A DNA stretch of 64,000 bases from Cobetia amphilecti (GTDB lineage Bacteria; Pseudomonadota; Gammaproteobacteria; Pseudomonadales; Halomonadaceae), in assembly GCF_030010415.1 (NCBI RefSeq), contig NZ_JASCSA010000016.1; one strand, 5' to 3'. The number at the start of each line of letters is the position of its first letter. Position 1 is the first letter of the stretch. This document shows, in pieces, positions 18,320-27,404 of this stretch. The notes beneath the pieces are model-generated. The model worked only from the letters and a program-made list of their open reading frames with translations. It was not told the origin of the DNA and did not search any database. The position numbers were made by a program, and so were the translations under genes.

Positions 18320-19027
18320 TCAACTGCGCACGCTGGCAAGCTCGGCACGCAGCTTCGCCAATACGCTGTCGTAGCGGTTGGCATCGCTGTCACTGCGCGC
18401 ATTGAAGATGGCGGAACCGGCCACGAAGGTGTCGGCACCGGCGCGCGCGATCTCGGCGATGTTGTCGACCTTGACGCCACCATCGATCTCGAGACGGATG
18501 TTGTAGCCCGAGGCATCGATGCGACGACGCGCTTCACGCAGCTTGTCGAGGGTGCCGGGGATGAACGACTGGCCGCCGAAGCCCGGGTTGACGCTCATCA
18601 ACAGGATCATGTCGACCTTGTCCATCACGTAGTCGAGGTAGGACAGCGGCGTGGCCGGATTGAATACCAGACCGGACTTGCAGCCCGCATCACGAATCAG
18701 CTGCAGCGAGCGATCGACGTGGTCGGAGGCTTCCGGATGGAAGGTGATGTAGCTGGCACCGGCCTCGGCGAAGTCACCGATCATGCGGTCGACCGGCGTG
18801 ACCATCAGGTGGGCATCGATCTCGGCGCTGATGCCGTAATCACGCAGCGCCTTGCACACCATCGGCCCGATGGTCAGGTTGGGCACGTAATGATTGTCCA
18901 TCACGTCGAAGTGGACGATATCGGCCCCGGAGGCCAGCACATCCTCGACCTCCTGCCCCAGGCGGGCGAAGTCAGCGGACAGGATCGACGGGGCAATCTT
19001 GAAGTCATTCGGCAGTAGTTCAGACAT
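18320..19027 (-). CDS. rpe: Ribulose-phosphate 3-epimerase
   Basis: Interconverts ribulose-5-phosphate and xylulose-5-phosphate in the pentose phosphate pathway. The product is 235 residues, a TIM barrel. Signature segments are IAPSILSADFARLG near the N-terminus, VHFDVMDNHYVPNLTIGP (metal-binding His and Asp), MSVNPGFGGQSFIP, LEIDGGVKVDNI and FVAGSAIF. The normal family start is MSELLPNDFKIAPS at 19027. It is followed within four bases by the GIY-YIG gene. Confidence 0.96.
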   Translation of the reverse strand: MSELLPNDFKIAPSILSADFARLGQEVEDVLASGADIVHFDVMDNHYVPNLTIGPMVCKALRDYGISAEIDAHLMVTPVDRMIGDFAEAGASYITFHPEASDHVDRSLQLIRDAGCKSGLVFNPATPLSYLDYVMDKVDMILLMSVNPGFGGQSFIPGTLDKLREARRRIDASGYNIRLEIDGGVKVDNIAEIARAGADTFVAGSAIFNARSDSDANRYDSVLAKLRAELASVRS

Positions 19028-19368
19028 GTCATCAGGCGCCAGCGAGAAGTGGAAGAGGCATTTTACGCCACCCTCTCACAAAAGACAGGCGCTGTGTGAA
19101 TGTGCACCGCCAGCCTGCCGGTCCGTCGCTGCCGCCCTACATCTGCCTCCCTACTGAGAGTCACTCCCCCCAAAGTCGCCACATCACCTTTCAAAATCAG
19201 ACACCAACAAGAATATTGCCGTGCAAAGTTGAAATTGGTGCATTAGCAACTGATAGTTAAGCTGTTCTCTCGGCCCAGTGAGCAGTTCGCTGGCCTTCTG
19301 CGCATGTTCCTCGCACTGCACGCGTCATGTCGCATCTCTTATAACGATAACAGGAACCGACACCTCTC
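19028..19368 (+). other. Intergenic region between rpe and ggt
   Basis: A 341-base gap between divergent genes that is visibly more AT-rich around 19180-19260. It contains a sigma-70-like promoter candidate at 19229-19257 for ggt. No gene, RNA or repeat is evident. Confidence 0.6.
19229..19257 (+). promoter_or_regulatory. Candidate ggt promoter
   Basis: TTGAAA (19229-19234), a 17-base spacer, then GATAGT (19252-19257), about 110 bases upstream of ggt. Both hexamers are near consensus and the local sequence is AT-rich. Confidence 0.4.
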
Positions 19369-21129
19369 ATGTTCGACACCTCTCTCGCAAACCGCAGACA
19401 TCTCAAAGCGCTGGCCGCCGCCGCACTGTTGCCGCTGGCCGGTCTGCTGCCGACGGCGATTCCCGCCGCCTTCGCGGAGTCTTCCGCGATTCTGGAAGGC
19501 GAGCGCTTCCACCCCCAGGAAGGTCAGCACGGCATGGTCGCGACCAGCCACTATCTGGCCTCTCAGGTCGCACGCGATGTGCTGGCCGATGGCGGCAACG
19601 CCGTCGACGCCGCCGTGGTGGCAGGCTTCGCGCTGGCCGTGACCCAGCCGCGCTCCGGCAACATCGGTGGCGGCGGCTTCATGCTGGTGTCCGATGAGAA
19701 GACCGGTGAAGTGGTCGCCATCGACTACCGCGAGAAAGCCCCGGCCGCGGCCAGCGAGACGATGTTCCAGGACGAGAATGGCGAGGCGGTCTCCGAGTGG
19801 TCACGCTTCACCCACCGTGCGGCAGGCGTGCCCGGCACCGTCGCTGGCCTGGCCAAGGCGCTGGAAGACTACGGCACCCTGAGTCTCGAGCAGGCCCTCG
19901 CCCCGGCCATCAAGCTGGCCGAAGACGGCTTCGTGATTCCGACGCGCTTCGCCAAGGGCTTGAGCGATGCCAAGGACCGCCTGGCCAAGTGGGACAGCAC
20001 CGCCAAGGTGTTCTACAAGCCGGATGGCAGCAACTATCAAGCCGGTGAGCTGTTCAAGCAGCCGGAACTGGCCGCGACCCTCAAGCGCATCGCCGCCAAT
20101 GGCCCGCGCGAGTTCTACGAGGGTGAGACCGCCCGGCTGATCGTCGCCGAGATGGAGCGCCACGACGGCATCATGACGCTGGATGATCTGAAGGCCTACG
20201 AGCCGGCCATCCGCGAACCGGTCCACGGCACCTATCGTGGCTATGACATCTTCTCGATGAGCCCGCCCTCCTCCGGCGGCGCGCACATCGTCGAGATTCT
20301 CAACATGCTCGAAGGCGATGACATCCAGGCGATGGGCTTCAATTCCGCCGCCACCCTCCACGTGATGGCGGAAGCGATGCGCCGCGCCTACGCCGACCGC
20401 TCCGAGTATCTGGGCGACACCGACTTCGTTGATGTGCCGCTGTCGGGCATCATCTCCAAGGACTACGCCAAGGAATTGCGCGCCCAGTTCGAGCTCGACA
20501 AGGCAACGCCCTCCAGTGAGGTCAAGCCCGGCAAGCCGCAGCCGTATGAGTCCAATCAGACCACCCACTTCTCGATTGCCGATGGCAATGGTCTGGCCGT
20601 TTCCAATACCTACACCATCAACTTCAGCTACGGCTCCGGCATCGTGGTCGATGGCGCAGGTTTCCTGCTCAACAACGAGATGGATGACTTCTCCGCCAAG
20701 CCGGGCGTGCCGAATGCCTATGGCCTGATCGGTGGCGTCGCCAACAAGATCGAGCCGAACAAGCGCATGCTGTCTTCCATGAGCCCGACCATCGTGATGA
20801 AGGATGGCAAGAACTTCCTCGTCACCGGTAGCCCCGGCGGCTCGCGCATCATCACCACCACGCTGCAGGTGATCATGAACGTGATCGACCACGGCATGAA
20901 CATCCAGTCGGCGGTCAGCGCACCGCGCATCCACCACCAGTGGCTGCCCGACGAGATTCGTATCGAGGCGGGCATCAGCAAGGACACCATCCGTCTGCTC
21001 GAGGCGATGGGCCACAAGGTGGTGACCAAGGACGCCATGGGCGCCATCCAGTCGATCATGATCGACGACGGCACCTTCTACGGCGGTGCCGACCCGCGTC
21101 GCTCCACCTCTTCGGCCATGGGGCTGTAG
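19369..21129 (+). CDS. ggt: Gamma-glutamyltransferase
   Basis: Periplasmic N-terminal-nucleophile enzyme that cleaves glutathione and other gamma-glutamyl compounds. The 586-residue precursor has a signal peptide (NRRHLKALAAAALLPLAG to about AAFA, residue 36). The autocleavage site and catalytic Thr are in ESNQTTHFSI (around residue 396), separating large and small subunits; downstream LNNEMDDFSAKPG and SSMSPTIV with GSPGGSRIITT fit the family. AGGA lies 14 bases before the ATG, rather distant. Convergent or operon partners are absent; a hairpin follows at 21222. Confidence 0.94.
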   Translation: MFDTSLANRRHLKALAAAALLPLAGLLPTAIPAAFAESSAILEGERFHPQEGQHGMVATSHYLASQVARDVLADGGNAVDAAVVAGFALAVTQPRSGNIGGGGFMLVSDEKTGEVVAIDYREKAPAAASETMFQDENGEAVSEWSRFTHRAAGVPGTVAGLAKALEDYGTLSLEQALAPAIKLAEDGFVIPTRFAKGLSDAKDRLAKWDSTAKVFYKPDGSNYQAGELFKQPELAATLKRIAANGPREFYEGETARLIVAEMERHDGIMTLDDLKAYEPAIREPVHGTYRGYDIFSMSPPSSGGAHIVEILNMLEGDDIQAMGFNSAATLHVMAEAMRRAYADRSEYLGDTDFVDVPLSGIISKDYAKELRAQFELDKATPSSEVKPGKPQPYESNQTTHFSIADGNGLAVSNTYTINFSYGSGIVVDGAGFLLNNEMDDFSAKPGVPNAYGLIGGVANKIEPNKRMLSSMSPTIVMKDGKNFLVTGSPGGSRIITTTLQVIMNVIDHGMNIQSAVSAPRIHHQWLPDEIRIEAGISKDTIRLLEAMGHKVVTKDAMGAIQSIMIDDGTFYGGADPRRSTSSAMGL

Positions 21130-21221
21130 ACGACGGCTGCGACGGGGTAGTCTCTGCATCGCATCGCCGAGCTGCCCCATCAATGACGCCTTGACCCCAT
21201 TGATGGGGCGGGCTATCTGTG

Positions 21222-21247
21222 ACGGGCGACACTTCGGTGTCGCCCGT
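21222..21247 (+). terminator. UUCG hairpin behind ggt
   Basis: ACGGGCGACAC and GTGTCGCCCGT pair perfectly around TTCG, an extra-stable tetraloop. No T-tract follows, so termination is not certain. It lies 92 bases past the ggt stop. Confidence 0.55.
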
Positions 21248-21294
21248 TCGCGTCTTGCTGCGCCATCACGCCCTCTGCCCTACAAGGTGCCCTC

Positions 21295-22578
21295 GTGTCC
21301 TCAACCAAGTCACTCACGCCGCCCATCTCTGGCTGGCGGCTATGGGCCAACCGCTATCCGGTCGCCTTGATCGCACTGGCGCAGCTGTTCGGCACCAGCC
21401 TATGGTTCACCCCCAATGCAGTCCTCACGCCGATGCTGGCGAGCTGGGGCTTCGCCGGCGATAGCGCCGCGGCACTTGGCCAGCTGACCTCCTCGGTGCA
21501 GGGCGGCTTCATCGTCGGCACCCTGGTGCTGGGGCTTGCCGGCCTGGCGGACCGTTTCGCGGCGCGCCATCTGTTCATGGCTTCCTGCGTGCTGGGTGCG
21601 CTGACCAATCTGGCGCTGTTGGTCGCGCCGGGACTGCTGAGCGCCTCAGGCTTGCGCGTGCTGACGGGGCTGGCACTGGCCGGCATCTACCCCATCGGCT
21701 TGAAGCTGATGGTGCAGACCGCACCGGACCGTGCCGGTGCCGCACTCGCCTGGCTGGTCGGCATGCTGGTGCTTGGCACCGGGCTGCCGCATGCACTGGC
21801 CGCACTGCAACAGGGCGAAGGCATGCAGCTGCCGTGGGGCGCAGCCATCAGCACTGCCTCGCTGCTGGCCATCGTCGGTGCCGGTCTGGTCGCCATGCTG
21901 GCCCCACCGGCGGCGAAAGCCGCCACAGCCCCGCGCCAAGCAACAGCGGCGAAAGACGGCCGCAACACCTTTCTCGCACGTGCTACACGAGGCCTGGCGG
22001 CCTGGCAATATCCCGGCTTCGTGCGCGGCGCACTGGGCTACTTCGGCCACATGTGGGAGCTATACACCCTGTGGGCGCTGACACCTCTGCTGCTGACCCA
22101 GATGGCCAGCGCGACAGGCGTGATGCTCTCTCCTGCCAGCCTGGCCTGGCATAGCTTCCTGGTGATCGCCATCGGCGCGCCCGGCTGTGTCATCGGGGGC
22201 TGGCTCTCGCGCAGCCGAGGCAGCCTGTGGGTCGCGCGTCTCGGGCTCGCCGGTTCGGTGACGCTGACGTTGGTCTTCGTCGCCGCCACGCAGCTTGAGG
22301 CCGGTTACGGCGTGCTGCTGGCATTGCTGGCGCTGTGGAGCCTTCTAGCCGTGATCGACTCGCCGCAGTTCTCGGCGCTCGCCGCGGGCGGCACCCCGGC
22401 CGAGCTGCAGGCCAGTGCCCTGGCGATGATGAATGCCTTCGGCTTCAGCCTGTCGCTGGTCTCGATCGCCTTGCTCACGCCACTGATCGCCGGCCACGGC
22501 AGCCTGCTGCTGCTGGCCTTGCTGCCCGGCCCGCTGTTGGGCCTGCTGGCCTTGAGCAGACGCGTCGACGGCGCATGA
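21295..22578 (+). CDS. MFS transporter
   Basis: Inner-membrane permease of the major facilitator superfamily, 427 residues with about 12 hydrophobic helices. The first half has LTSSVQGGFIVGTLVLGLAG followed by LADRFAARHLF, the loop 2-3 motif typical of MFS, and RVLTGLALAGIYPIGLKLM. The centre (residues about 205-225) is a polar cytoplasmic loop. The start is a GTG at 21295 with AAGG upstream. Substrate cannot be told from sequence; neighbours give no hint. Confidence 0.85.
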   Translation: MSSTKSLTPPISGWRLWANRYPVALIALAQLFGTSLWFTPNAVLTPMLASWGFAGDSAAALGQLTSSVQGGFIVGTLVLGLAGLADRFAARHLFMASCVLGALTNLALLVAPGLLSASGLRVLTGLALAGIYPIGLKLMVQTAPDRAGAALAWLVGMLVLGTGLPHALAALQQGEGMQLPWGAAISTASLLAIVGAGLVAMLAPPAAKAATAPRQATAAKDGRNTFLARATRGLAAWQYPGFVRGALGYFGHMWELYTLWALTPLLLTQMASATGVMLSPASLAWHSFLVIAIGAPGCVIGGWLSRSRGSLWVARLGLAGSVTLTLVFVAATQLEAGYGVLLALLALWSLLAVIDSPQFSALAAGGTPAELQASALAMMNAFGFSLSLVSIALLTPLIAGHGSLLLLALLPGPLLGLLALSRRVDGA

Positions 22579-22780
22579 GCCATGGGCTACGGGCCATGAA
22601 CCTCAACCACTGTCGCTTGCAGAGGACAGCCGTGAGCCTGAATTTCCACTACGCTCAGGCGCCATTCTGGCCCTATACTCGCGCCATTGTGCTCCGGCCA
22701 TCCCGTGCTGCAGGCGAGATATTGGCAACGGATGGCCGAGATGACTCCCATGACAACCGGCCTCAGGCCCAGGAACCCCG

Positions 22781-23386
22781 ATGATGATGCACAAGTTGCG
22801 CACCACCTGCATGAGCGTGGCACTGATCGCCACGGCGGCACTTCTCAGCGCTTGCGGCACCAGCCCGCAGCGCCTGTACGTCAATCCGCAGGTCGGCGAG
22901 ATGGGCGTGGTCGGCCACGGGCAACAGGTGGTGGTGGACGTGCTCGATGAGCGTCCGTCAGAGCGCATCGGCTCTCGCGATGGCGCCACCAATGCCTCAA
23001 GCTATCTGGTCGTGCCGACCGGCGACCTGACACCCAAGCTTGAGGCCCAGACCGTCAGCGCCCTGCGCCGCATGGGCTTCGTGCCGGTGTCCGCCGAGCA
23101 GGCCAACCAGGGCGCAGCAGAGCTGACCATCTCGCTGACCGAGCTGGCCTATGGCGTGAAGCGTGGCGGCCTGATCACCGATACCGCGACACTCAATGGC
23201 GTGATCAAGGCCGTCGCCGTGTCCGGCAAGCAGCGCTATACCGGCAGCTACACCGCGACGCGTGATCAGGGCTATGCCCTCAAGCCGAGTCAGGAGAAGA
23301 ACACCGAGATGGTCTCTGAGGTGATCGGCGATGCGCTGACTCGCGCCTTCCAGGACACCACGCTGATCCGCCAGCTCGACCAGTAG
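22781..23386 (+). CDS. YajG-like lipoprotein
   Basis: Predicted lipoprotein of 201 residues. The N-terminus carries a type II signal peptide with lipobox LLSAC (acylated Cys about residue 25), then GTSPQRLYVNPQ. The following residue is Gly, which predicts outer-membrane sorting. The rest of the domain (VVVDVLDERPSERIG, ITDTATLNGVIKAVA, YTGSYTATRDQGY) resembles the YajG family of uncharacterised lipoproteins. Three ATG codons (22781, 22784, 22787) can start it. It stands alone and is followed by a short tandem repeat and a terminator. Confidence 0.83.
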   Translation: MMMHKLRTTCMSVALIATAALLSACGTSPQRLYVNPQVGEMGVVGHGQQVVVDVLDERPSERIGSRDGATNASSYLVVPTGDLTPKLEAQTVSALRRMGFVPVSAEQANQGAAELTISLTELAYGVKRGGLITDTATLNGVIKAVAVSGKQRYTGSYTATRDQGYALKPSQEKNTEMVSEVIGDALTRAFQDTTLIRQLDQ

Positions 23387-23387
23387 G

Positions 23388-23426
23388 TTCGATCAGCAAG
23401 CTCAATCAGCAAGTTCGATCAGCAGC
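23388..23426. repeat. 13-bp tandem repeat x3
   Basis: Units at 23388-23400, 23401-23413 and 23414-23426 (TTCGATCAGCAAG and close variants) directly follow the lipoprotein stop codon and precede the terminator at 23441. Confidence 0.8.
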
Positions 23427-23440
23427 TCGCCACCAACGAA

Positions 23441-23475
23441 AACGCCACCGCCGCCCATTGGGCGGCGGTGGCGTT
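23441..23475. terminator. Bidirectional terminator
   Basis: Arms AACGCCACCGCCGCCC and GGGCGGCGGTGGCGTT with a short loop, then TTT on the plus strand. It separates the lipoprotein gene from convergent tpm. Confidence 0.88.
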
Positions 23476-23536
23476 TTTCATGAGGACTGGACTTTCAAGA
23501 AGACTGGACCTGACTGACAAGGTCACCCCTGAGTCG

Positions 23537-24208
23537 TCAGCGACGCGGTCCCTTGCGCACCAGACTCCATACCGTCTCACGCAGGCCGCGCTCATCCGGG
23601 GCGCGACGCTCCAGCACCTCAAGCGTGAAGTTGGCGCTCAACAGCTGACGAATCTCGTCTTCGGCGACATGGAACGGCGGGCCCTGATGCTGCTCAGTCT
23701 GCCGCTCGAGACTGATCAACAGGCCACGCGCGCCCGGGGGCAGCAGCTGCGCCAGATGGAAGGCGTAGCGCTGCCGGGTGGCCGGCGGCAAGGCGATCAG
23801 CGCGGCGCGATCATAGAAGGCGTCCAGATGATCGACATGATCGATATGGAAGTGGAAGAAGTCTCCGCACCACAGCTCGACCATGCCCTGGCGGAAGCAT
23901 TCGAAGTGCTCCAGTCGATAGCGCGAGACATCACCGGCGCCTTCGGCGACGAACTGCTCACAGGCCTGGCGTGCAAGCTCGATGCCCAGCACCGGATAGC
24001 CCTGCGCCGCCAGCCAGCGCATGTCGAGACTCTTGCCACACAACGGCACCAGCACCTTGGCGCCCGCCGCAATCTCAAGCCGCGGCCACCAGCGCTCCAG
24101 CGCCGAATGCGTGGCGGGCAGATGAAAGCCGATCCGCCCTTCCTGCCATCGCGCCAGCCAGGGGTCACTGGCCGGCGTCGCGTCCATCGTCGTGTCTTGT
24201 GCCGACAT
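23537..24208 (-). CDS. tpm: Thiopurine S-methyltransferase
   Basis: SAM-dependent methyltransferase; bacterial members methylate thiopurines and have been linked to selenium and tellurium resistance. The product is 223 residues. WLARWQEGRIGFHLP is the typical N-terminus; VLVPLCGKSLDMRWLA is the SAM-binding motif; GDFFHFH, FYDRAALIALPP and GPPFHV follow in family order. The ATG at 24208 is preferred to a GTG at 24220, which abuts GAGGGAG too closely; a further ATG at 24187 is possible. It lies 40 bases downstream of the SH3-domain gene and may be co-transcribed. Confidence 0.92.
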   Translation of the reverse strand: MSAQDTTMDATPASDPWLARWQEGRIGFHLPATHSALERWWPRLEIAAGAKVLVPLCGKSLDMRWLAAQGYPVLGIELARQACEQFVAEGAGDVSRYRLEHFECFRQGMVELWCGDFFHFHIDHVDHLDAFYDRAALIALPPATRQRYAFHLAQLLPPGARGLLISLERQTEQHQGPPFHVAEDEIRQLLSANFTLEVLERRAPDERGLRETVWSLVRKGPRR

Positions 24209-24248
24209 GAGCTGGCGCACTCCCTCTGCTATCGGTTACCAGAATGCC

Positions 24249-24947
24249 TTACAGGAAGCCGTGACGCTTCTTCTTGCGACGCGGCAGGTGCGGCACGATC
24301 AGGCCGACCAGCAGGCCGACACCCGCCACGCCACCGCCGTACATGAAGTAGCGCATCAGCAGGTCCTGCTTCTTGGTATCGAGCTTGGTTTCCATGTCCT
24401 GCATCTTGCTACGCGCCTGGGCAAGCTCGGCTGACTGGCTGTTGCTGGCCTGCTCAAGCTCTTCGATGCGCGCCTGACGCGTCTCGAGGCCGGTCTTCAT
24501 GTCCTCGACACGGGTTTCCCACTCTTCATTGATGCCGTCGAGCTTGGCAGTCAATTCCTTGACCCTGGCGCTGAGCTCGGGCACCCGGGCATTGACGCTC
24601 TGGGTGTCCTGCAGGTCAGCGGAGGGAATCCACACCACGTCGCCGCTGGCGGTGCGGATCTTGCTGTAGTCATTCTGGACCTCGAGCAGCTCGACCGGCT
24701 GGCCGGCTTCCACCGTGCCCACGATGCGGTAGCCATCCGTCGGGCCACTGCGCACGAAGGTGGTGAGGTCATCGGCGACCCAGCGGTCGGTGGCCGCATT
24801 GGCCAGCGGTGCGCCCAGCAGCAGGCTGCCGGCGACGCCAGCCCCCAGCACCACACGGCGCAGTGAGCGCGCAAGCGTCGAACACGGCGATCGGGGTGAC
24901 AGGAGACCGAAAGATGAAGGGGTGCTGGTAATGGAGAATCGCGTCAT
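24249..24947 (-). CDS. SH3-domain, coiled-coil membrane protein (TIGR04211/YgiM type)
   Basis: Predicted envelope protein of 232 residues. A signal sequence (VVLGAGVAGSLLLGAPLANA, ending about residue 51) is followed by a bacterial SH3 domain (FVRSGPTDGYRIVGTVEAGQ, about 60-115), a long coiled coil (about 120-200), a C-terminal membrane helix (YGGGVAGVGLLVGLIV) and a basic tail (RRKKKRH). This layout is that of YgiM and the TIGR04211 family. It thus probably sits in the inner membrane with the SH3 domain in the periplasm. Function is unknown. Confidence 0.85.
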   Translation of the reverse strand: MTRFSITSTPSSFGLLSPRSPCSTLARSLRRVVLGAGVAGSLLLGAPLANAATDRWVADDLTTFVRSGPTDGYRIVGTVEAGQPVELLEVQNDYSKIRTASGDVVWIPSADLQDTQSVNARVPELSARVKELTAKLDGINEEWETRVEDMKTGLETRQARIEELEQASNSQSAELAQARSKMQDMETKLDTKKQDLLMRYFMYGGGVAGVGLLVGLIVPHLPRRKKKRHGFL

Positions 24948-25781
24948 ATCGTGTTCTTCATGGCTGTCTAAGGGCGTAAGCCGACCGTGTCAGGCGTGTG
25001 GGCACGAGGAGCAAGCGCGCTGAATCCTGCGTCCCCACATGCCGAACATGATCGACCGCTTTTGGGCGAAGGAAGGCTCGCCCTGTCTGCCCATGCGGTG
25101 TCTGCCAGGTTGCGCAATGCAAGGCGTCCTGCCTGGCATCGCTGTCGCGCTTGGACGTACGGTAACGAAATTGCCGCGAGAAAAATCCGAGACTGTCATT
25201 TCAGTGTCTTCAGACATCCACACTTTCTGTGGATAAGTCTTGGGACAACCTCAAAGGGGCAGGTCTGCGCACGGCGAAATGCCTGCCCCGCCAACAAATC
25301 GATCAAATTTTAACCAGCTCAGGCAGCCGGGCTATCGGCATGAAAACCTCAACAAATCAAGCCATTGACAGCCTGATGTGCGTTGCGCAACACCTGCCTG
25401 ATAACTATGAAACATGCCAAGCCTCTGGTGTAGCGTCAGGGCATGCGCGGGCTTTCTCGTGAGGATACCACAGCCACCATCAGGCTGAACCGGTGGTTGG
25501 CAGGCATCCTCCTCATTGCTGACAGCGATGCGACAGGGCTGGCCGCATGGCCGGCAGACTCCTATACTGTGCCGTCCCGATTTTGGCCTCGACCCGATCA
25601 GCGTGCCGCTTGGCACAGTATCGTCGCGCCCTCGATTCCCGGCCAGCCATCGGCGCCGGGGCTCATTCATTACAAGTCGTGCCCGCTTCTCCTGACCGCT
25701 GACGCTGCCCGCCGCCACCATGTGCCCGGGCGCGAGGCGCACGAAGCCCGGGCGCGCAGCTCAGAGCGTTCACACAAGGCA
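24948..25781. other. Long intergenic region before miaB
   Basis: An 834-base stretch without a convincing gene. The frame of miaB stays open upstream to 25443, but that part lacks family similarity. It contains an AT-rich section (about 25190-25420), a palindrome with a DnaA-box match at 25216-25236, a TATACT hexamer at about 25565, and two copies of GCCCGGGCGCG (25724-25734, 25746-25756). It should hold the promoters of miaB (plus) and of the SH3-domain gene (minus). Confidence 0.6.
25216..25236. promoter_or_regulatory. Palindrome with DnaA-box match
   Basis: ATCCACA (25216-25222) and TGTGGAT (25228-25234) form an inverted repeat around CTTTC. On the minus strand TTATCCACA (25228-25236) equals the strong DnaA-box consensus. 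A lone box could be a DnaA-regulated promoter site or chance. Confidence 0.4.
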
Positions 25782-27131
25782 ATGGCGAAGAAACTCTTCA
25801 TCAAGACTCACGGCTGCCAGATGAACGAGTATGACTCCGCGCGCATGGCGGATCTGCTCGGCGAATCGCATCAGATGGAAGTCACCAGCGACGAATCCGA
25901 AGCAGACGTCATCCTGCTCAACACCTGCTCCATCCGCGAGAAGGCGCAGGAGAAGGTGTTCCACCAGCTGGGACGCTGGAAGAAGCTCAAGGAAAAGAAC
26001 CCGGACCTGGTGATCGGCGTCGGCGGCTGCGTGGCCAGTCAGGAAGGCGACAACCTGCGCAAGCGTGCCCCGCATGTGGACATGGTGTTCGGCCCGCAGA
26101 CCCTGCACCGCGTGCCGAAGATGCTCGACACCCGCCGCGACAGCCTCAAGCAGATTTCCGTGGTCGACGTGACCTTCCCCGAGATCGAGAAGTTCGACAA
26201 CCTGCCCGCGCCCAAGAGCGACGGTGCCAGCGCCTTCGTCTCGGTGATGGAAGGCTGCTCCAAGTACTGCACCTTCTGTGTGGTGCCCTACACCCGCGGT
26301 GAGGAAGTCTCGCGTCCCTTCGAGAAGGTGATGGATGAAGTCATCCATCTGGCCGACCAGGGCGTGCGCGAGATCAACCTGCTGGGCCAGAACGTCAACG
26401 CCTACGCCGGCCTCAATCAGCTGGGTGAGGAGATCGATCTCGCCGAGCTGATCAGCTGCGTGGCGCAGGTCGAGGGCATCGACCGCATCCGCTTCACCAC
26501 CTCGCATCCGCTGGAGTTCAAGGACTCGCTGATCGAGGCCTTCGGTGAGATCCCGGAGCTGGTCAGCCATCTGCACCTGCCGGTGCAATCGGGCTCCAAC
26601 CGCATTCTGGCGGCAATGAAGCGCGGCCACGAGCGTGACCTCTACATCGACAAGCTCGAACGCATCCGCGCGCTGCGCCCGGACATCAGCTTCTCCTCCG
26701 ACTTCATCGTCGGCTTCCCGGGCGAGACCGATCAGGACTTCATGGACACCATGGACCTGATCGGCCAGATCGGCTTCGATCACTCCTTCAGCTTCATCTA
26801 CTCCGCGCGTCCGGGCACCCCGGCGGCGAATCTGGAAGATGACACCCCGGAAGAAGTGAAGAAGGAGCGCCTGCTCATCCTGCAGGAGCGCATCAACCAG
26901 CAGGCGATGCAGATCGGTCGCAAGATGGTCGGCACCACCCAGCGCATTCTGGTCTCCGGCTTCTCGCCGCGTGACCCGGGCCTGCTGTCAGGGCGCACCG
27001 AGAACAACCGGGTGGTCAACTTCCGCGCCGCCAACCCGACCGAGCTGATCGGCTACCTGGTGGATGTCGAGGTCACCGAGGCCTACCCCAACTCGCTGCG
27101 CGGTGAGCTCAGCTCGCCCTACCGCTATTGA
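25782..27131 (+). CDS. miaB: tRNA methylthiotransferase MiaB
   Basis: Radical-SAM enzyme converting i6A37 to ms2i6A37 in tRNAs reading UNN codons. The product is 449 residues. Three N-terminal Cys ligands of the auxiliary cluster are in KTHGCQMNEYDS, LNTCSIREKA and GVGGCVASQEG; the radical-SAM motif is CSKYCTFCVVPYTRG; a TRAM RNA-binding domain forms the C-terminus. The ATG at 25782 matches the family start (MAKKLFIKTHGCQMN), with AAGG close upstream. It heads the conserved order miaB-ybeZ-ybeY-corC-lnt. Since tRNA-Trp is a substrate class, MiaA/MiaB modification affects trp attenuation in relatives. Confidence 0.96.
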   Translation: MAKKLFIKTHGCQMNEYDSARMADLLGESHQMEVTSDESEADVILLNTCSIREKAQEKVFHQLGRWKKLKEKNPDLVIGVGGCVASQEGDNLRKRAPHVDMVFGPQTLHRVPKMLDTRRDSLKQISVVDVTFPEIEKFDNLPAPKSDGASAFVSVMEGCSKYCTFCVVPYTRGEEVSRPFEKVMDEVIHLADQGVREINLLGQNVNAYAGLNQLGEEIDLAELISCVAQVEGIDRIRFTTSHPLEFKDSLIEAFGEIPELVSHLHLPVQSGSNRILAAMKRGHERDLYIDKLERIRALRPDISFSSDFIVGFPGETDQDFMDTMDLIGQIGFDHSFSFIYSARPGTPAANLEDDTPEEVKKERLLILQERINQQAMQIGRKMVGTTQRILVSGFSPRDPGLLSGRTENNRVVNFRAANPTELIGYLVDVEVTEAYPNSLRGELSSPYRY

Positions 27132-27196
27132 TCGCTCGTCGCTCACGACATTGACGAGGCGCCATCAGCCCCCACTATCAAGCAGATAGCCACGCT

Positions 27197-27226
27197 GGCC
27201 GTACAGGACAATTGCCCTGTACGGCC
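27197..27226 (+). terminator. Hairpin between miaB and ybeZ
   Basis: GGCCGTACAGG and CCTGTACGGCC pair perfectly around an eight-base loop, 65 bases after miaB. No T-tract follows, so it may only protect the mRNA end. Confidence 0.45.
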
Positions 27227-27404
27227 ATCGCGCATTAAGCTCTCTTGAGACTTCGGCAACGCGTCACCATTGACTCTGAAATGGCGCCGTCATGCGCCGT
27301 GGCGGGCAGAGCGCCCCGTGCATTACGCGCAGGTATCCGCCATCGCGGCTGCCCCTCATCGCCAAGCATCATCGTCACTCATCACTATCAGGATATTCGA
27401 CGCC

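Noticed and set aside
25216..25236. Considered as a chromosomal origin
   Set aside because: Only one full DnaA box, no AT-rich unwinding region cluster and no dnaA/dnaN or gid genes nearby.
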